48,781 nucleotides of DNA from assembly GCA_902596065.1 (NCBI GenBank), contig CACJSL010000001.1:1-48781 (forward strand), given 5' to 3'. The number at the start of each line of letters is the position of its first letter. Position 1 is the first letter of the stretch. Both the position numbers and the translations under genes were made by a program. The DNA comes from an uncultured Alphaproteobacteria bacterium. GTDB taxonomy: Bacteria > Pseudomonadota > Alphaproteobacteria > HIMB59 > GCA-002718135. Shown here in pieces: positions 17,432 through 26,470 of the stretch. The notes under the pieces were generated by a model that was given only the letters and a program-made list of their open reading frames with translations, made no database searches and was not told where the DNA came from.

Positions 17432-18252
17432 TGAAAAAAGCATATGTTATTGGAAAAAATGCAAGCAAAAGCTTGTCACCAACAATATTTAATTATTGGT
17501 TTAAAAAACACAACATTGAAGGAGAGTATGGTTTTAAAGAAATTGATGAAAGTAATTTCAACAAAATTATCCCCACCATACTAAAAGAAAAAGATCTTTG
17601 TGGCCTTAATATTACAATTCCCTTTAAAGAAAAAATTATTGAATATTTACATTCAGTTGACAAAAACGCCAAACAAATAGGTGCTGTTAATTGTATTAGC
17701 AAAACAAAAGAAGGTTTTGAAGGCACCAATACTGATTGGATAGGTTTTGAAGAATCAATTAAATGGCAAGAAGAACATGGAATTAGAAAAATAGAAAAAA
17801 AAGAAACCGCACTTGTAGTTGGATATGGTGGTGCAGCAAAAGCAATTATCTACTCATTAAAAAAAACAGGATTTAAAAAAATTAGAGTTTTCAATAGGGA
17901 TTTTGCAAAAATTGAAAATTTAAAAAAAATAACTCCCCACAAACTTAACGAATTTGAAAACTATTTTAAAGAAGCGGATCTTGTAATAAACACTATACCT
18001 ATAAACTATAGTAAAGACCTAAGAACAAATATCCCAATAGCCTTCACCAATGATAGTCAACCTACCCCACATGGTTTTGATGCATGTTACAACCAACAAA
18101 CAAATTTTTTAAACCATATTAATAATAGAAAGCAGTTTTTTGGCTATCATATGTTAATCCACCAGGCGGCCCCATGTTTTCATAAGTGGTTTGGCATAAT
18201 GCCTGAGGTTGATATTAGATTAGTAAGTCTTCTTAAAGAATTATTAAAATAA
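17431..18252 (+). CDS. aroE: Shikimate dehydrogenase
   Basis: NADPH-dependent reduction of 3-dehydroshikimate in aromatic amino-acid synthesis. Shikimate-binding SKSLSP (12-17), catalytic Lys K66 in NITIPFKEK and Asp D102 in NTDWIGF, the nucleotide-binding loop VVGYGGAAKA, and the C-terminal GYHMLIHQAA. 273 residues, standard size. Starts by TAATG overlap with maf and ends the same way into coaE; part of maf-aroE-coaE-dnaQ. Confidence 0.95.
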   Translation: MKKAYVIGKNASKSLSPTIFNYWFKKHNIEGEYGFKEIDESNFNKIIPTILKEKDLCGLNITIPFKEKIIEYLHSVDKNAKQIGAVNCISKTKEGFEGTNTDWIGFEESIKWQEEHGIRKIEKKETALVVGYGGAAKAIIYSLKKTGFKKIRVFNRDFAKIENLKKITPHKLNEFENYFKEADLVINTIPINYSKDLRTNIPIAFTNDSQPTPHGFDACYNQQTNFLNHINNRKQFFGYHMLIHQAAPCFHKWFGIMPEVDIRLVSLLKELLK

Positions 18253-18857
18253 TGACAATATTTGTAGGAATAACGGGGGGTATTGCAACAGGAAAAAGCA
18301 CTATAGTAAAGTTTTTGCAAAAAAAAGGATACAAAGTTCATGATTCTGATTTAGTTGTTAAGAAAATATATTCTCAACCGAATAAGCAGCTGTTAGCTAC
18401 TTTAAAAAATATAGGATTATCTAATTCTATTAAAAACAAACAAATAGACAAAGGGGTTATCAGAAATGAGATATTCTCTGACAAAACAAAGAAAAAAAAA
18501 TTAGAAAAATTTATTCACAAAGAAGTTAGAATATCACGAAATCATTTTGTAAAAAAACACAAAAACAAAAAAAATAAAATTATATTTTTTGATATCCCTC
18601 TTCTTTTTGAAGCCAAGCTATCCAATATTTGTGATTATATAATATTGCTTTATGCCCCCAAAAAAATAAAAATTGAAAGAGCCTTAAAAAGAAAAAACAT
18701 TAATAAAGAAGCTGTTATAAATATATTAAAGAATCAAATTGATGATAAAATTAAAAAAAAGAAGTCAGATTACATTATTAATACATCAAAACAAAAAAAA
18801 CATTCTTTTAAAATGATTTTAGAGGCTGTTTGTAATATATTAGAGCGAAATGCGTGA
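18252..18857 (+). CDS. coaE: Dephospho-CoA kinase
   Basis: Last step of coenzyme A synthesis. P-loop GITGGIATGKST at 6-17, the acceptor-binding D33/S34 region (HDSD), and the lid/Walker-B-like FFDIPLLFEA (about 114-123). 201 residues, normal size, strongly Lys-rich at the C-terminus. One-base overlap with aroE and eight-base overlap with dnaQ. Confidence 0.94.
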   Translation: MTIFVGITGGIATGKSTIVKFLQKKGYKVHDSDLVVKKIYSQPNKQLLATLKNIGLSNSIKNKQIDKGVIRNEIFSDKTKKKKLEKFIHKEVRISRNHFVKKHKNKKNKIIFFDIPLLFEAKLSNICDYIILLYAPKKIKIERALKRKNINKEAVINILKNQIDDKIKKKKSDYIINTSKQKKHSFKMILEAVCNILERNA

Positions 18858-19539
18858 AATAGTCTTAGACACCGAAACTACAGGATTAAGCTTTGAGCAA
18901 GGAGATCGAATAATTGAAGTTGGGTGTGTTGAGCTATATAATCACATACCAACAGGAAAGACTCTCCAGTTTTTTTGTAATGTACAAAAAAAAATTAGCG
19001 AAGAAGCTTCAAAGATACATGGAATTACAAATGAATTTTTAAACGCCCACCAAACATTTAAAGAAAATGCTAACAACCTAATTAATTTTGTTAAAGATGA
19101 TACGCTTGTTATTCATAATGCCTCTTTTGATATGGGTTTTATAAATAACGAACTAAAAATAATTGGTTTACCAAGACTCGAAAACAAAATCGTAGATACA
19201 GTTGCTTTAGCAAGAAAAAAACTAAACACAAGAATTGCAAACTTAGATTATCTATGCAGAAGGTTTAAAATTGATCTAAGTGAGAGAAAGTTACATGGGG
19301 CGCTTTTAGACTCTCACCTTCTGGCTGAAGTATATCTAGAATTAAATGGAGGAAAGCAAATTTCCATGGAGCTTTATAACACTGACAAAATAACAAACAA
19401 TAAAGAAACAATCGAGACCAAAAGAAGACATAAATTCATCAAAATTGAGATAAATGAAGAAGAGTTGTTACAGCACAGGTTTAATTTAAAACAAATAAAG
19501 AACCCGCTTTGGAAAAAATTTACTACAAAAAACAGCTAA
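18850..19539 (+). CDS. dnaQ: DNA polymerase III epsilon subunit (3'-5' proofreading exonuclease)
   Basis: DEDDh exonuclease: Exo I LDTETTG with D7 and E9, Exo II HNASFDMGF (about 89-97), Exo III HGALLDSHLLAE (about 154-165). The catalytic domain (about 1-175) is followed by a short basic tail that in the family contacts the polymerase alpha subunit. 229 residues. It overlaps coaE by eight bases and is followed after 18 bases by the Tim44-domain gene; the secB gene often found here in alphaproteobacteria is missing. Confidence 0.95.
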   Translation: MREIVLDTETTGLSFEQGDRIIEVGCVELYNHIPTGKTLQFFCNVQKKISEEASKIHGITNEFLNAHQTFKENANNLINFVKDDTLVIHNASFDMGFINNELKIIGLPRLENKIVDTVALARKKLNTRIANLDYLCRRFKIDLSERKLHGALLDSHLLAEVYLELNGGKQISMELYNTDKITNNKETIETKRRHKFIKIEINEEELLQHRFNLKQIKNPLWKKFTTKNS

Positions 19540-19557
19540 ATTAACTATATATATTTT

Positions 19558-20130
19558 ATGGTTTATGAAAATTTTTTTGATATAATTGTATTTGCTGGGA
19601 TTGCAGCTTTTTTAATTTATAGATTAAGAAATGTTCTTGGCAAAAGAAGTGGTTTTGAAAAAAAAATAGGCAAACCCCAACCAAAAGAAAAAGTAATTAA
19701 TTCTGTAAAAGATATTCCACAACTTAAAGATAATGAAAAGAAATTATCTAAAGCGTATGAGGTTTTGGTAGATTTTGATCATAAAAAATTTTTAGAAGGT
19801 GCAAAGTTTGCTTTTGAAACAATAATTAATGCCTTTAATAATAGTGACAAAAAAATTTTAAAAAACCTATTAACCAAAGATGTTTTTCTAACTTTTGAAA
19901 ACGCAATTAATGAGAAAAAAAACAACCCAAATTATCAATTTTATTCAATTGTAGTAGATGAGGTAACTGATGTATCAGTAGTCGATAGTTTAATAAATGT
20001 TACGTTAAAAATTACAAGTGAACAGTTTAAAGACAATGATGAAGCAACCATATCAAAAAAACAAGACAACTGGACGTTTCAAAAAAATATAAACAGCAAT
20101 TCACCAATTTGGTTATTGTCATCAACATAA
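19558..20130 (+). CDS. Tim44-like domain membrane protein
   Basis: A 190-residue protein with one N-terminal membrane helix (about 6-21) and a C-terminal Tim44/TimA-type domain (about 60-190) with KFLEGAKFAFETIINAFNN and a terminal WTFQKNI strand typical of the family. In alphaproteobacteria this protein sits in the inner membrane with the domain in the cytoplasm; its mitochondrial relative Tim44 tethers Hsp70 to the import channel, but the bacterial role is not settled. Position after dnaQ and before smr is conserved. Confidence 0.85.
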   Translation: MVYENFFDIIVFAGIAAFLIYRLRNVLGKRSGFEKKIGKPQPKEKVINSVKDIPQLKDNEKKLSKAYEVLVDFDHKKFLEGAKFAFETIINAFNNSDKKILKNLLTKDVFLTFENAINEKKNNPNYQFYSIVVDEVTDVSVVDSLINVTLKITSEQFKDNDEATISKKQDNWTFQKNINSNSPIWLLSST

Positions 20131-20136
20131 AATATT

Positions 20137-20586
20137 TTGGAAAAATTTTTATTACTTAAAAATAAAATAAAAAAAAATGAGGGCTTTAGGGGCGAGCCAT
20201 ACTTGGACCGCCTTGGTTACCCAACAATTGGTTACGGACACCTAATAACCAAAAAAGAAACTAAAATATTCAAAGCCAAATTTTCAAAAAAATTCCTTTC
20301 AAACTTATTTGATAAAGATTTCAGAACAGCCTTAACAGCCTATAAAAAAAATTTTAATTACAAAAAACATTCAAAAAATACTAAAGAAGTTTTAATTGAG
20401 ATGATTTTTCAACTTGGGATAAAAAAACAAAAAAAATTCGTAAAGATGAACAAGCACATACAAGACAATAACATGTTTTTAGCAGCTCTAGAAATGAAGA
20501 ACAGCTTGTGGTACAAACAAACACCAAAAAGAGTAGATGGATTAATAAACCTTCTTTTAAAAAGAGCATATGAGAAAAAAAGATAA
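20137..20586 (+). CDS. GH24 (T4-type) lysozyme/muramidase
   Basis: A 149-residue GH24 muramidase from a TTG at 20137. The catalytic region EGFRGEPYLDRLGYPTIGYG carries E15, D24 and T30, with exactly the spacing of T4 lysozyme E11/D20/T26, so an active peptidoglycan hydrolase is expected. There is no signal peptide or membrane segment, as in phage endolysins that need a holin; none is visible here. It sits between the Tim44 gene and smr, where many alphaproteobacteria carry the lytic transglycosylase mltA. Composition matches the neighbours, so any phage origin is old. It overlaps smr by 17 bases. Confidence 0.85.
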   Translation: MEKFLLLKNKIKKNEGFRGEPYLDRLGYPTIGYGHLITKKETKIFKAKFSKKFLSNLFDKDFRTALTAYKKNFNYKKHSKNTKEVLIEMIFQLGIKKQKKFVKMNKHIQDNNMFLAALEMKNSLWYKQTPKRVDGLINLLLKRAYEKKR

Positions 20587-21133
20587 AGAAGCTTTCTTAA
20601 AATCAATAACAGGCACAAAACCTATTAAAAAAAAAGATAATATAAAAAAAAGTATTTTAAAAAATGAAAATTTAAACACAAAAAATATAAAAACAAAAAA
20701 AATTATTATAAAAAACTTAATTGAACCAAAAATTATAACCACAGGAATAAAAAAAAATAACAAAAACAAAATAGAAAAAACCAAAATAAACAAAAAACTA
20801 AAAAAAGGAAAAATACCACCTGATCAAAAAATAGATTTTCATGGAATGTCTTTAATTGAGGCTGAAGAGTTATTATGCAACACAGTGATAAACTGTTATA
20901 ATACAAATCTACGATGCATATTATTTGTAACTGGAAAAGGTGTTAATAAAAAAGAAACAGATTATAAAAATAAAACAAGGCTTTATTATGGAAAAATAAG
21001 GAGCGCATTTTCTTCTTGGATAAGAAAACCAGAAATTGAAAAATACATACTTGGTGTAGAACAAGCCAGCATGGGATATGGTGCAGATGGGGCATTTTTT
21101 GTTTATCTAAGAAAGAAACCTAGAGCTTTTTAA
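20570..21133 (+). CDS. Smr/MutS2-domain protein
   Basis: A 187-residue protein with a long, extremely Lys-rich disordered N-terminus (1-~82) and a C-terminal Smr domain with DFHGMSLIEAEELL (H91) and the TGKG motif (121-124), ending GADGAFFVYLRKK. Smr domains act as nicking nucleases or RNA endonucleases in some proteins; the role of the stand-alone alphaproteobacterial form is unknown. The end overlaps the DUF3108 gene tail to tail by 14 bases. Confidence 0.88.
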   Translation: MRKKDKEAFLKSITGTKPIKKKDNIKKSILKNENLNTKNIKTKKIIIKNLIEPKIITTGIKKNNKNKIEKTKINKKLKKGKIPPDQKIDFHGMSLIEAEELLCNTVINCYNTNLRCILFVTGKGVNKKETDYKNKTRLYYGKIRSAFSSWIRKPEIEKYILGVEQASMGYGADGAFFVYLRKKPRAF

Positions 21134-21779
21134 CAGTAAAAACAGATCCCTTAAATTTTATATTTATTTTGTATGGAAGCTCTTCATTAGAGTTTTGAAA
21201 TATTTCTAAATACTCAAGATCATTTTTATTATGATCTGCCCATATGTTTATATAATTTTTTATTAAAACCTTAGTATAGCCATCTTTTTTGCGCGGTGAT
21301 AATACGTAAATCCTTCTCCCATCAATTGTTTTGGAATCAAAGTTATTTAAAAAAATATTTAAAAAAGATGTCAATGGATCAACATAACCCTCCAGTTCTA
21401 GAAAATTAATTCTTGCCAACTCTTTTTCTTCCGGTTGAATTTTTAAATCCATAATTTTATTATTTTCAAAAATTAGATTAATATTTCTTTGTTTGTTTTT
21501 AGTTTTCCATTCCTGAATATATTTTTCAGAAATTAAAATATTTTTTTTTATAATACCGCTGGCCTCATAATACCCCTTAAATTTATAAACCAAAGAAAGC
21601 GGTCCTTTATTCTTAAGATTGATACTAGTTGTATAAGTATCTTTTTCTAATTTGACTTGCCAATCTAAATTACCAATAGTGATCCCCTTAGTTTTTACAG
21701 TATAGTTTTCCCCCACCTTTTTTGCCCCGTGGGATTCAAATGCAATAAATAAAAAAATAAAACTAAAAAGTAACTTCAT
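21120..21779 (-). CDS. DUF3108 periplasmic protein
   Basis: 219 residues from the ATG at 21779, with a signal peptide (basic start MKLL, core FSFIFLFIAF, cleavage near SHGA). The mature part is a beta-rich DUF3108-type domain with repeated strands (GPLSLVYKFKGYYEASG; VLSPRKKDGYTKVLIKNYINIW). Function is unknown. An upstream in-frame start at 21812 would add 11 residues and spoil the signal peptide. The start overlaps the glycosyltransferase end by 17 bases, so it is co-translated with it. Confidence 0.8.
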   Translation of the reverse strand: MKLLFSFIFLFIAFESHGAKKVGENYTVKTKGITIGNLDWQVKLEKDTYTTSINLKNKGPLSLVYKFKGYYEASGIIKKNILISEKYIQEWKTKNKQRNINLIFENNKIMDLKIQPEEKELARINFLELEGYVDPLTSFLNIFLNNFDSKTIDGRRIYVLSPRKKDGYTKVLIKNYINIWADHNKNDLEYLEIFQNSNEELPYKINIKFKGSVFTVKKL

Positions 21780-23154
21780 ATATATTAATAGTCTTTTTGT
21801 TAAATAAGACACTGATATTGTCCACTTTTTTTATTTTTTTATTTTTTTTGAGATAATTTAATTGACTTTCGTGGCCTATAAACAAAAAATCTTCTTCAAA
21901 ATTTTCATTAAGAGGATCTGACATTTGAAAATGATTAGAAATTTTATTTTTTGGATTATGTGGCATGTAAATTGTTACCTTTGAGTTTCGAAAAATATAT
22001 CTTAGATTCGAATATAACATTCTATCTTCAACAACTAATTTTTCATTATCTTTTATGTGCTTTTCATCAATAAGTTTTGCAAAAGAAGAAATGCCATTTA
22101 TTCTATTAAAAAAAGATAATGAAGACGATGAAGCAACTAGTAAATAAAAAACCAAACAAAAAATAAAGTTAAAAATATTATTAATAAAAACTATTTTTTT
22201 TGAAGATTCAAAAACCCGATTAATCATTAAAATAAAAAAACTAACTAAAGCAACAGCTGCCCAATTTGCATTTGCTCTTACAAGTATGCTTTCTAATAAA
22301 ACAATTAAAAAAATTGGGATAGAAAACGATAATAAAAACTTTGTTTGAAAACTAAATGTAATTTTTTTTAATATAAAAATAAAAATTACAAAAAGGAAAG
22401 GGCCCAGCATTAATGTTTGTGAAAAAATAAATTCAAATCCTTGATATAAATTTATTATTGCTCTGTCTAAGCCTGCATTTTCTGATGTGTGTAAAAATGT
22501 TATCCACCCAACATTATTATTCCAAATAATATTGGGCAACAATACTAATAATAAAGATCCAATAAATATTAATAAATTAGTTAGTTTATAAATGAAAACA
22601 GTACGAGTTTTTTTATCTAAACATATTAATACCAGCGTTGAGATCAAAAAATATACTGCCGCATATTTGGTTAAAAAAGAAATACCAACAAAAATTCCTA
22701 AAATAAAAAAATTAATTTTTAGAGGGTTTGTAACCGATTTTAGGAAAAAGAGCAGACTTAATGACCAAAAAAATATCAAAAAAACATCTGTAGACAATAT
22801 AAAGGAAGAAAAACTAACTGCAGGCATTAAATAAAATGATGCAGCAGTTAATACTGCTTGTGTTTTATTATTAAACAACTCTAAAGATAATAGATAAACA
22901 ACATAGCCAGATATTATATAAAATATAATTGGAATTAATTTAATTATTACAAATGAATTGCCTAAAAAAAAAGTAAAAAAACTTATAATCCATGCAACAA
23001 ATGGAGGTTTTGAATAATAGCCAAAATCTAAACTTTGCGACCAGATCCAATATTGAGCTTCATCACCAAAAAGATCAAAATTTGTTAAATATATAGCTAT
23101 TAATTTAATTAACAAAGATAAAGATAAGATAACAAATGTGCCTTTAATGTACAT
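21763..23154 (-). CDS. ArnT/GT39-like membrane glycosyltransferase
   Basis: A 463-residue multi-span protein (about 10-12 hydrophobic helices). The first extracytoplasmic loop holds GDEAQYWIWSQ (D31/E32, the acidic catalytic pair of the GT-C/GT39/83 families) followed by GYYSKPPFVAWI, and the second domain motif is degenerate. The C-terminal ~100 residues are soluble and periplasmic. Relatives such as ArnT or PMT use polyprenyl-phosphate sugars to decorate lipid A, glycans or proteins on the periplasmic face; the substrate here is unknown. It overlaps the PAP2 gene upstream by 11 bases and the DUF3108 gene downstream, forming an operon. Confidence 0.85.
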   Translation of the reverse strand: MYIKGTFVILSLSLLIKLIAIYLTNFDLFGDEAQYWIWSQSLDFGYYSKPPFVAWIISFFTFFLGNSFVIIKLIPIIFYIISGYVVYLLSLELFNNKTQAVLTAASFYLMPAVSFSSFILSTDVFLIFFWSLSLLFFLKSVTNPLKINFFILGIFVGISFLTKYAAVYFLISTLVLICLDKKTRTVFIYKLTNLLIFIGSLLLVLLPNIIWNNNVGWITFLHTSENAGLDRAIINLYQGFEFIFSQTLMLGPFLFVIFIFILKKITFSFQTKFLLSFSIPIFLIVLLESILVRANANWAAVALVSFFILMINRVFESSKKIVFINNIFNFIFCLVFYLLVASSSSLSFFNRINGISSFAKLIDEKHIKDNEKLVVEDRMLYSNLRYIFRNSKVTIYMPHNPKNKISNHFQMSDPLNENFEEDFLFIGHESQLNYLKKNKKIKKVDNISVLFNKKTINIYEVTF

Positions 23155-24475
23155 TTTTAAATCTTTTGTTATATATTTGAAATTGTATGAAGCTTAAGAA
23201 ATAAATAATTAGTCCCGACATTAAAATATCACTGAAAAAATGCCCACCCTCTAATATTCTTACAGCCCCAAGAATTATTCCTGACAACAAAGAAAGCCAA
23301 AAAAATAATCTGTTTTTAGTTATTAAATAAAGAGTTATTAGTGAAAAACCCACTGATGCATCACCCGAAACAAATGAACAGTTTGTATTACATACATCAG
23401 AATATTGAAACCATGCTGAAAAATTATCTTTTCCTCCGAGCTCTAATATATCATTTGGTCTGGCTCTTCCCCAAAATCCTTTTAACAATACATTAACGAT
23501 AATTATCAAATTAAAAATAACTGAAGAAAAAATAAAAATTATATCCTTAGAAATAAATTTATAACCAAAAAATATATTTTTTATAGGTATATATAGTGAA
23601 AGAGTGGGACAAACAAAAATATAAAGAATTAACAAAGGAAGAAATATTTTTCTAACCAAGACCGAAGTTAAACTAAAGCTTTCAATAAAAAATTTCTGGT
23701 TTCCTTCATAAAAAAGACTGCTAATATAAATATCAATACTACTTCCTACACTTACATATAAAACAAATAATATAAAAACGATTATTGATAAATAAAAGCA
23801 ATTAGAATTAATTGCCTTTATTTCAAAAAATCTAGATTCAATTTTAAATTTTTTAAAAATTAACAAAGTTAATTTTAAACCTATGATTGCAATAATAATT
23901 CCCCCTATTACATCGGAAAAAAAATGTGCACCTACTATTACTCTACTCAAACCTACTATTAATCCAAAAAAAATATAATAAATTTTAATTTTTGGAGTGA
24001 GCATTGATAAAGTAAGGGCTGCTATGAAGATTGTTGAGGTATGGCCAGAAGGAAAAGAGTGTAATGAAGATTCAAAACTAAAAAATTCAAATCCAAAAGA
24101 ACCATTTTCTAAAGAGTAATTAGGCCTTGGTCTTCCAACAATATGTTTTATTAATTGAGTTAAAAAACCAGTAAGTAAAGTTGCTGTAAACAAAAAAAGA
24201 AAAAAAATTTTTAAATTTTGAATAAGCTTACTTTTTATTTTAAATTTAAATAAAAAGTAACTAGTTATAAATCCCAAAATAGAAAGAATAAAAAACCACA
24301 ATGAATCTCCTATTTCAGTTATATCGATAAAAAAATTTTTTAAATAAATATTGTTTACAGAGCCAATATATTCATAAAATAAATTATAGATTCCTATATT
24401 TTTATTTCCTAAAATGAAAATATACCCCAACAAAAGAGTCATAATCATTAACTCAATTTTAATTTTTTTTATCAC
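23144..24475 (-). CDS. Two-domain PAP2 lipid phosphatase, second active site altered
   Basis: A 443-residue integral membrane protein with two PAP2 domains in one chain. Domain 1: K110 with RPRP (115-118), PSGH (142-145), and S177/R178...H184...D188, a complete active site. Domain 2: K332 with RARP (337-340), VSGD (369-372) where the usual His is Asp, and R406...H412...D416. PAP2 enzymes remove phosphate from undecaprenyl pyrophosphate, phosphatidate/PGP or lipid A. SGD/SGE at motif 2 may still work in some lipid-A-phosphatase-like members, so the second site may be specialised rather than dead. Start is a GTG at 24475 with AGGA directly before it, which is too close; an ATG at 24448 is possible. 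It overlaps the glycosyltransferase. Confidence 0.87.
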   Translation of the reverse strand: MIKKIKIELMIMTLLLGYIFILGNKNIGIYNLFYEYIGSVNNIYLKNFFIDITEIGDSLWFFILSILGFITSYFLFKFKIKSKLIQNLKIFFLFLFTATLLTGFLTQLIKHIVGRPRPNYSLENGSFGFEFFSFESSLHSFPSGHTSTIFIAALTLSMLTPKIKIYYIFFGLIVGLSRVIVGAHFFSDVIGGIIIAIIGLKLTLLIFKKFKIESRFFEIKAINSNCFYLSIIVFILFVLYVSVGSSIDIYISSLFYEGNQKFFIESFSLTSVLVRKIFLPLLILYIFVCPTLSLYIPIKNIFFGYKFISKDIIFIFSSVIFNLIIIVNVLLKGFWGRARPNDILELGGKDNFSAWFQYSDVCNTNCSFVSGDASVGFSLITLYLITKNRLFFWLSLLSGIILGAVRILEGGHFFSDILMSGLIIYFLSFIQFQIYNKRFKNVH

Positions 24476-24513
24476 TCCTGATGGTTAGGCAATGTTTTTT
24501 TAAAAATCAATTA

Positions 24514-25827
24514 CTAAAGAATAAATTTTGAAAGATCCTGGCTTTTAATAAGCTCCCCCAAGTTCTTTTCTACATACTCTGTATCAATATTTATGCTTGT
24601 AGGGCCAATATCTGAGGCAGTAAAACTTATTTCCTCTAGTAGCTTTTCCATTATTGTGTGAAGCCTTCTTGCCCCAATATTTTCTACATTTTGATTTATT
24701 TCAGTAGCCAATTCAGCAATTTTATTTATACCATTATCATCAAAATTTAGGCTCACTTTTTCTGTGCCCAATAGACCAACATATTGTTTTATTAAGCTGT
24801 TTTGTGTTTCTGTAAGTATGAGTTTGAAATCTTCTTTCGACAAAGAATCTAATTCTACTCTTATTGGTAGCCTGCCCTGAAGTTCGGGTAGCATATCTGA
24901 GGGTTTTGATAAATGAAAAGCTCCAGAAGCAATAAACAAGATATAATCAGTTTTAACTGTTCCGTGTTTGGTAGCAACGGTTGTTCCTTCAATTAAGGGA
25001 AGAAGATCTCTTTGTACACCTTCCCTTGATACATCCCCAGACCTTTTGTCATTTCTAGAAGTAATTTTGTCTATTTCATCAATGAAGACAATACCGTTTT
25101 GTTCAACCTCTTGTAGAGCATTCTTAATAATTTTATCATTGTCTAATAATTTTTCTGTTTCTTCTTGAAGCAAAAATGCATGAGATTCCTCTACTGTCAT
25201 TTTTTTATTTTTTTTAGGCTGTGGAAATGATTTCCCCAAAACATCTCCAAGGTTAATCATTCCCATTTGAGAGCCAGGCATCCCTGGTATGTCCATTGTT
25301 GGCATATTAAAAGAGTTGTTTGCAGCGATTGCTATTTCAACTTCTTTTTCATTTAATTCACCACTTCTTAGTTTTTTTCTAAAACTTTCTCTAGTTGTTG
25401 GACTAGATGATTTTGATACCAACACATCCAATATTCTTTCTTCAGCATTTTTTTCAGCTTTCGCCTTAACCTCTATTCCCATTTGAATTTTTGTTTGGTT
25501 GATACTAATTTCAACAAGGTCTCTAATTATTTGCTCAACATCTCTTCCAACATATCCAACTTCAGTAAATTTTGTAGCTTCTACTTTTATAAAAGGTGCG
25601 TTTGCAAGTTTTGCAAGTCTTCTTGATATTTCAGTCTTACCACAACCTGTCGGTCCAACCATTAAAATATTTTTTGGAAGTATTTCCTCTTTTAGATTTT
25701 CAGGTAATTGTTTTCTTCTCCATCGATTTCTTAAAGCAACAGCAACAGCTTTTTTCGCATTTTTTTGACCAATGATAAATTTATCTAATTCAGAAACAAT
25801 TTCTCTAGGACTAAAACTTGATTCCAT
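24514..25827 (-). CDS. hslU: ATP-dependent protease ATPase subunit HslU
   Basis: AAA+ unfoldase that feeds proteins into HslV. Walker A GPTGCGKT (58-65), pore motif GYVGRDVE, the family's I domain (about 110-230), Walker [11 protein letters not shown] and the sensor/C-terminal segment [22 protein letters not shown]. 437 residues, standard. The ATG lies one base after the hslV stop; both are driven by the heat-shock promoter upstream of hslV. Confidence 0.98.
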   Translation of the reverse strand: MESSFSPREIVSELDKFIIGQKNAKKAVAVALRNRWRRKQLPENLKEEILPKNILMVGPTGCGKTEISRRLAKLANAPFIKVEATKFTEVGYVGRDVEQIIRDLVEISINQTKIQMGIEVKAKAEKNAEERILDVLVSKSSSPTTRESFRKKLRSGELNEKEVEIAIAANNSFNMPTMDIPGMPGSQMGMINLGDVLGKSFPQPKKNKKMTVEESHAFLLQEETEKLLDNDKIIKNALQEVEQNGIVFIDEIDKITSRNDKRSGDVSREGVQRDLLPLIEGTTVATKHGTVKTDYILFIASGAFHLSKPSDMLPELQGRLPIRVELDSLSKEDFKLILTETQNSLIKQYVGLLGTEKVSLNFDDNGINKIAELATEINQNVENIGARRLHTIMEKLLEEISFTASDIGPTSINIDTEYVEKNLGELIKSQDLSKFIL

Positions 25828-25828
25828 T

Positions 25829-26377
25829 TTATAAATTTATTTCTTCAATTACAATACTGTGATTAGTATATATACATACATCAGCAGCAATATTTAAAGA
25901 TTCTTTAGCAACCTCTTTTGCTGAAAGCTTTGTGTTTTTTATTAATGCTTTTGCTGCGCTAAGTGCGTAAGGACCACCTGAACCTATAGCTAATATACCA
26001 TCATCAGTTTCTATAACATCACCGGTCCCAGAAAGCAGAAGACTAACATCTTTATCAGCTACGATCATCATGGCTTCTAATCTACGTAAATATCTATCTG
26101 TTCTCCAATCTTTAGCTAATTCTACACAAGCTCTTTTGAGCTGGCCTTTATATTGATCTAATTTTGCTTCTAATCTTTCAAACAAAGCAAAAGCATCTGC
26201 TGTAGATCCAGCAAATCCAGCTATGACAGCATTATCCACCCCTAAACGTCTTACTTTTTTTACATTCGCCTTCATAACTGTATTTCCAAGACTTGCTTGT
26301 CCATCTCCTGCTATTACAACTGAGTTATCTTTGCGAATGCCTACTATAGTTGTTGATTTTATTAAGTTTTTTGCCAT
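25829..26377 (-). CDS. hslV: ATP-dependent protease proteolytic subunit HslV
   Basis: Threonine protease related to proteasome beta subunits. Mature N-terminus TTIVGIR begins at T9 after an eight-residue propeptide; core motifs [17 protein letters not shown] and [16 protein letters not shown] match the family. 182 residues, standard. First gene of the hslV-hslU operon; divergent from hisB with a sigma-32-like promoter in between. Confidence 0.98.
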   Translation of the reverse strand: MAKNLIKSTTIVGIRKDNSVVIAGDGQASLGNTVMKANVKKVRRLGVDNAVIAGFAGSTADAFALFERLEAKLDQYKGQLKRACVELAKDWRTDRYLRRLEAMMIVADKDVSLLLSGTGDVIETDDGILAIGSGGPYALSAAKALIKNTKLSAKEVAKESLNIAADVCIYTNHSIVIEEINL

Positions 26378-26394
26378 TAATTATCCAACCTTAT

Positions 26395-26422
26395 AGATGG
26401 TTATTTAAATTATTTTATCAAG
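26395..26422 (-). promoter_or_regulatory. Sigma-32 (RpoH)-type promoter of hslVU
   Basis: On the minus strand CTTGATA (-35, 26422-26416) is followed by 13 bases and then AACCATCT (-10, 26402-26395), close to the RpoH consensus CTTGAAA-N13-CCCCATNT. It lies 18 bases before the hslV ATG. The spacing is identical to the dnaK promoter in this window. Confidence 0.68.
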
Positions 26423-26436
26423 TAATTGAACTGGAA

Positions 26437-26442
26437 TATAAT
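26437..26442 (+). promoter_or_regulatory. -10 element of a likely hisB promoter
   Basis: A perfect TATAAT (26437-26442) with a weak -35 TTTATC (26414-26419) at 17-base spacing. Transcription would begin near 26449, just upstream of the hisB ATG at 26471. This supports the shorter hisB start over an in-frame codon at 26426. Confidence 0.4.
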
Positions 26443-26470
26443 AACATTCGCTGATAAAGAGCATTTTATT

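Noticed and set aside
20381-20793. Several hydrophobic minus-strand ORFs under the lysozyme and smr genes
   Set aside because: They are complements of the Lys-rich coding regions of these genes; no ribosome sites or family motifs.
26426-26470. Longer HisB start
   Set aside because: A TATAAT promoter element lies within it and the added residues are not HisB-like.
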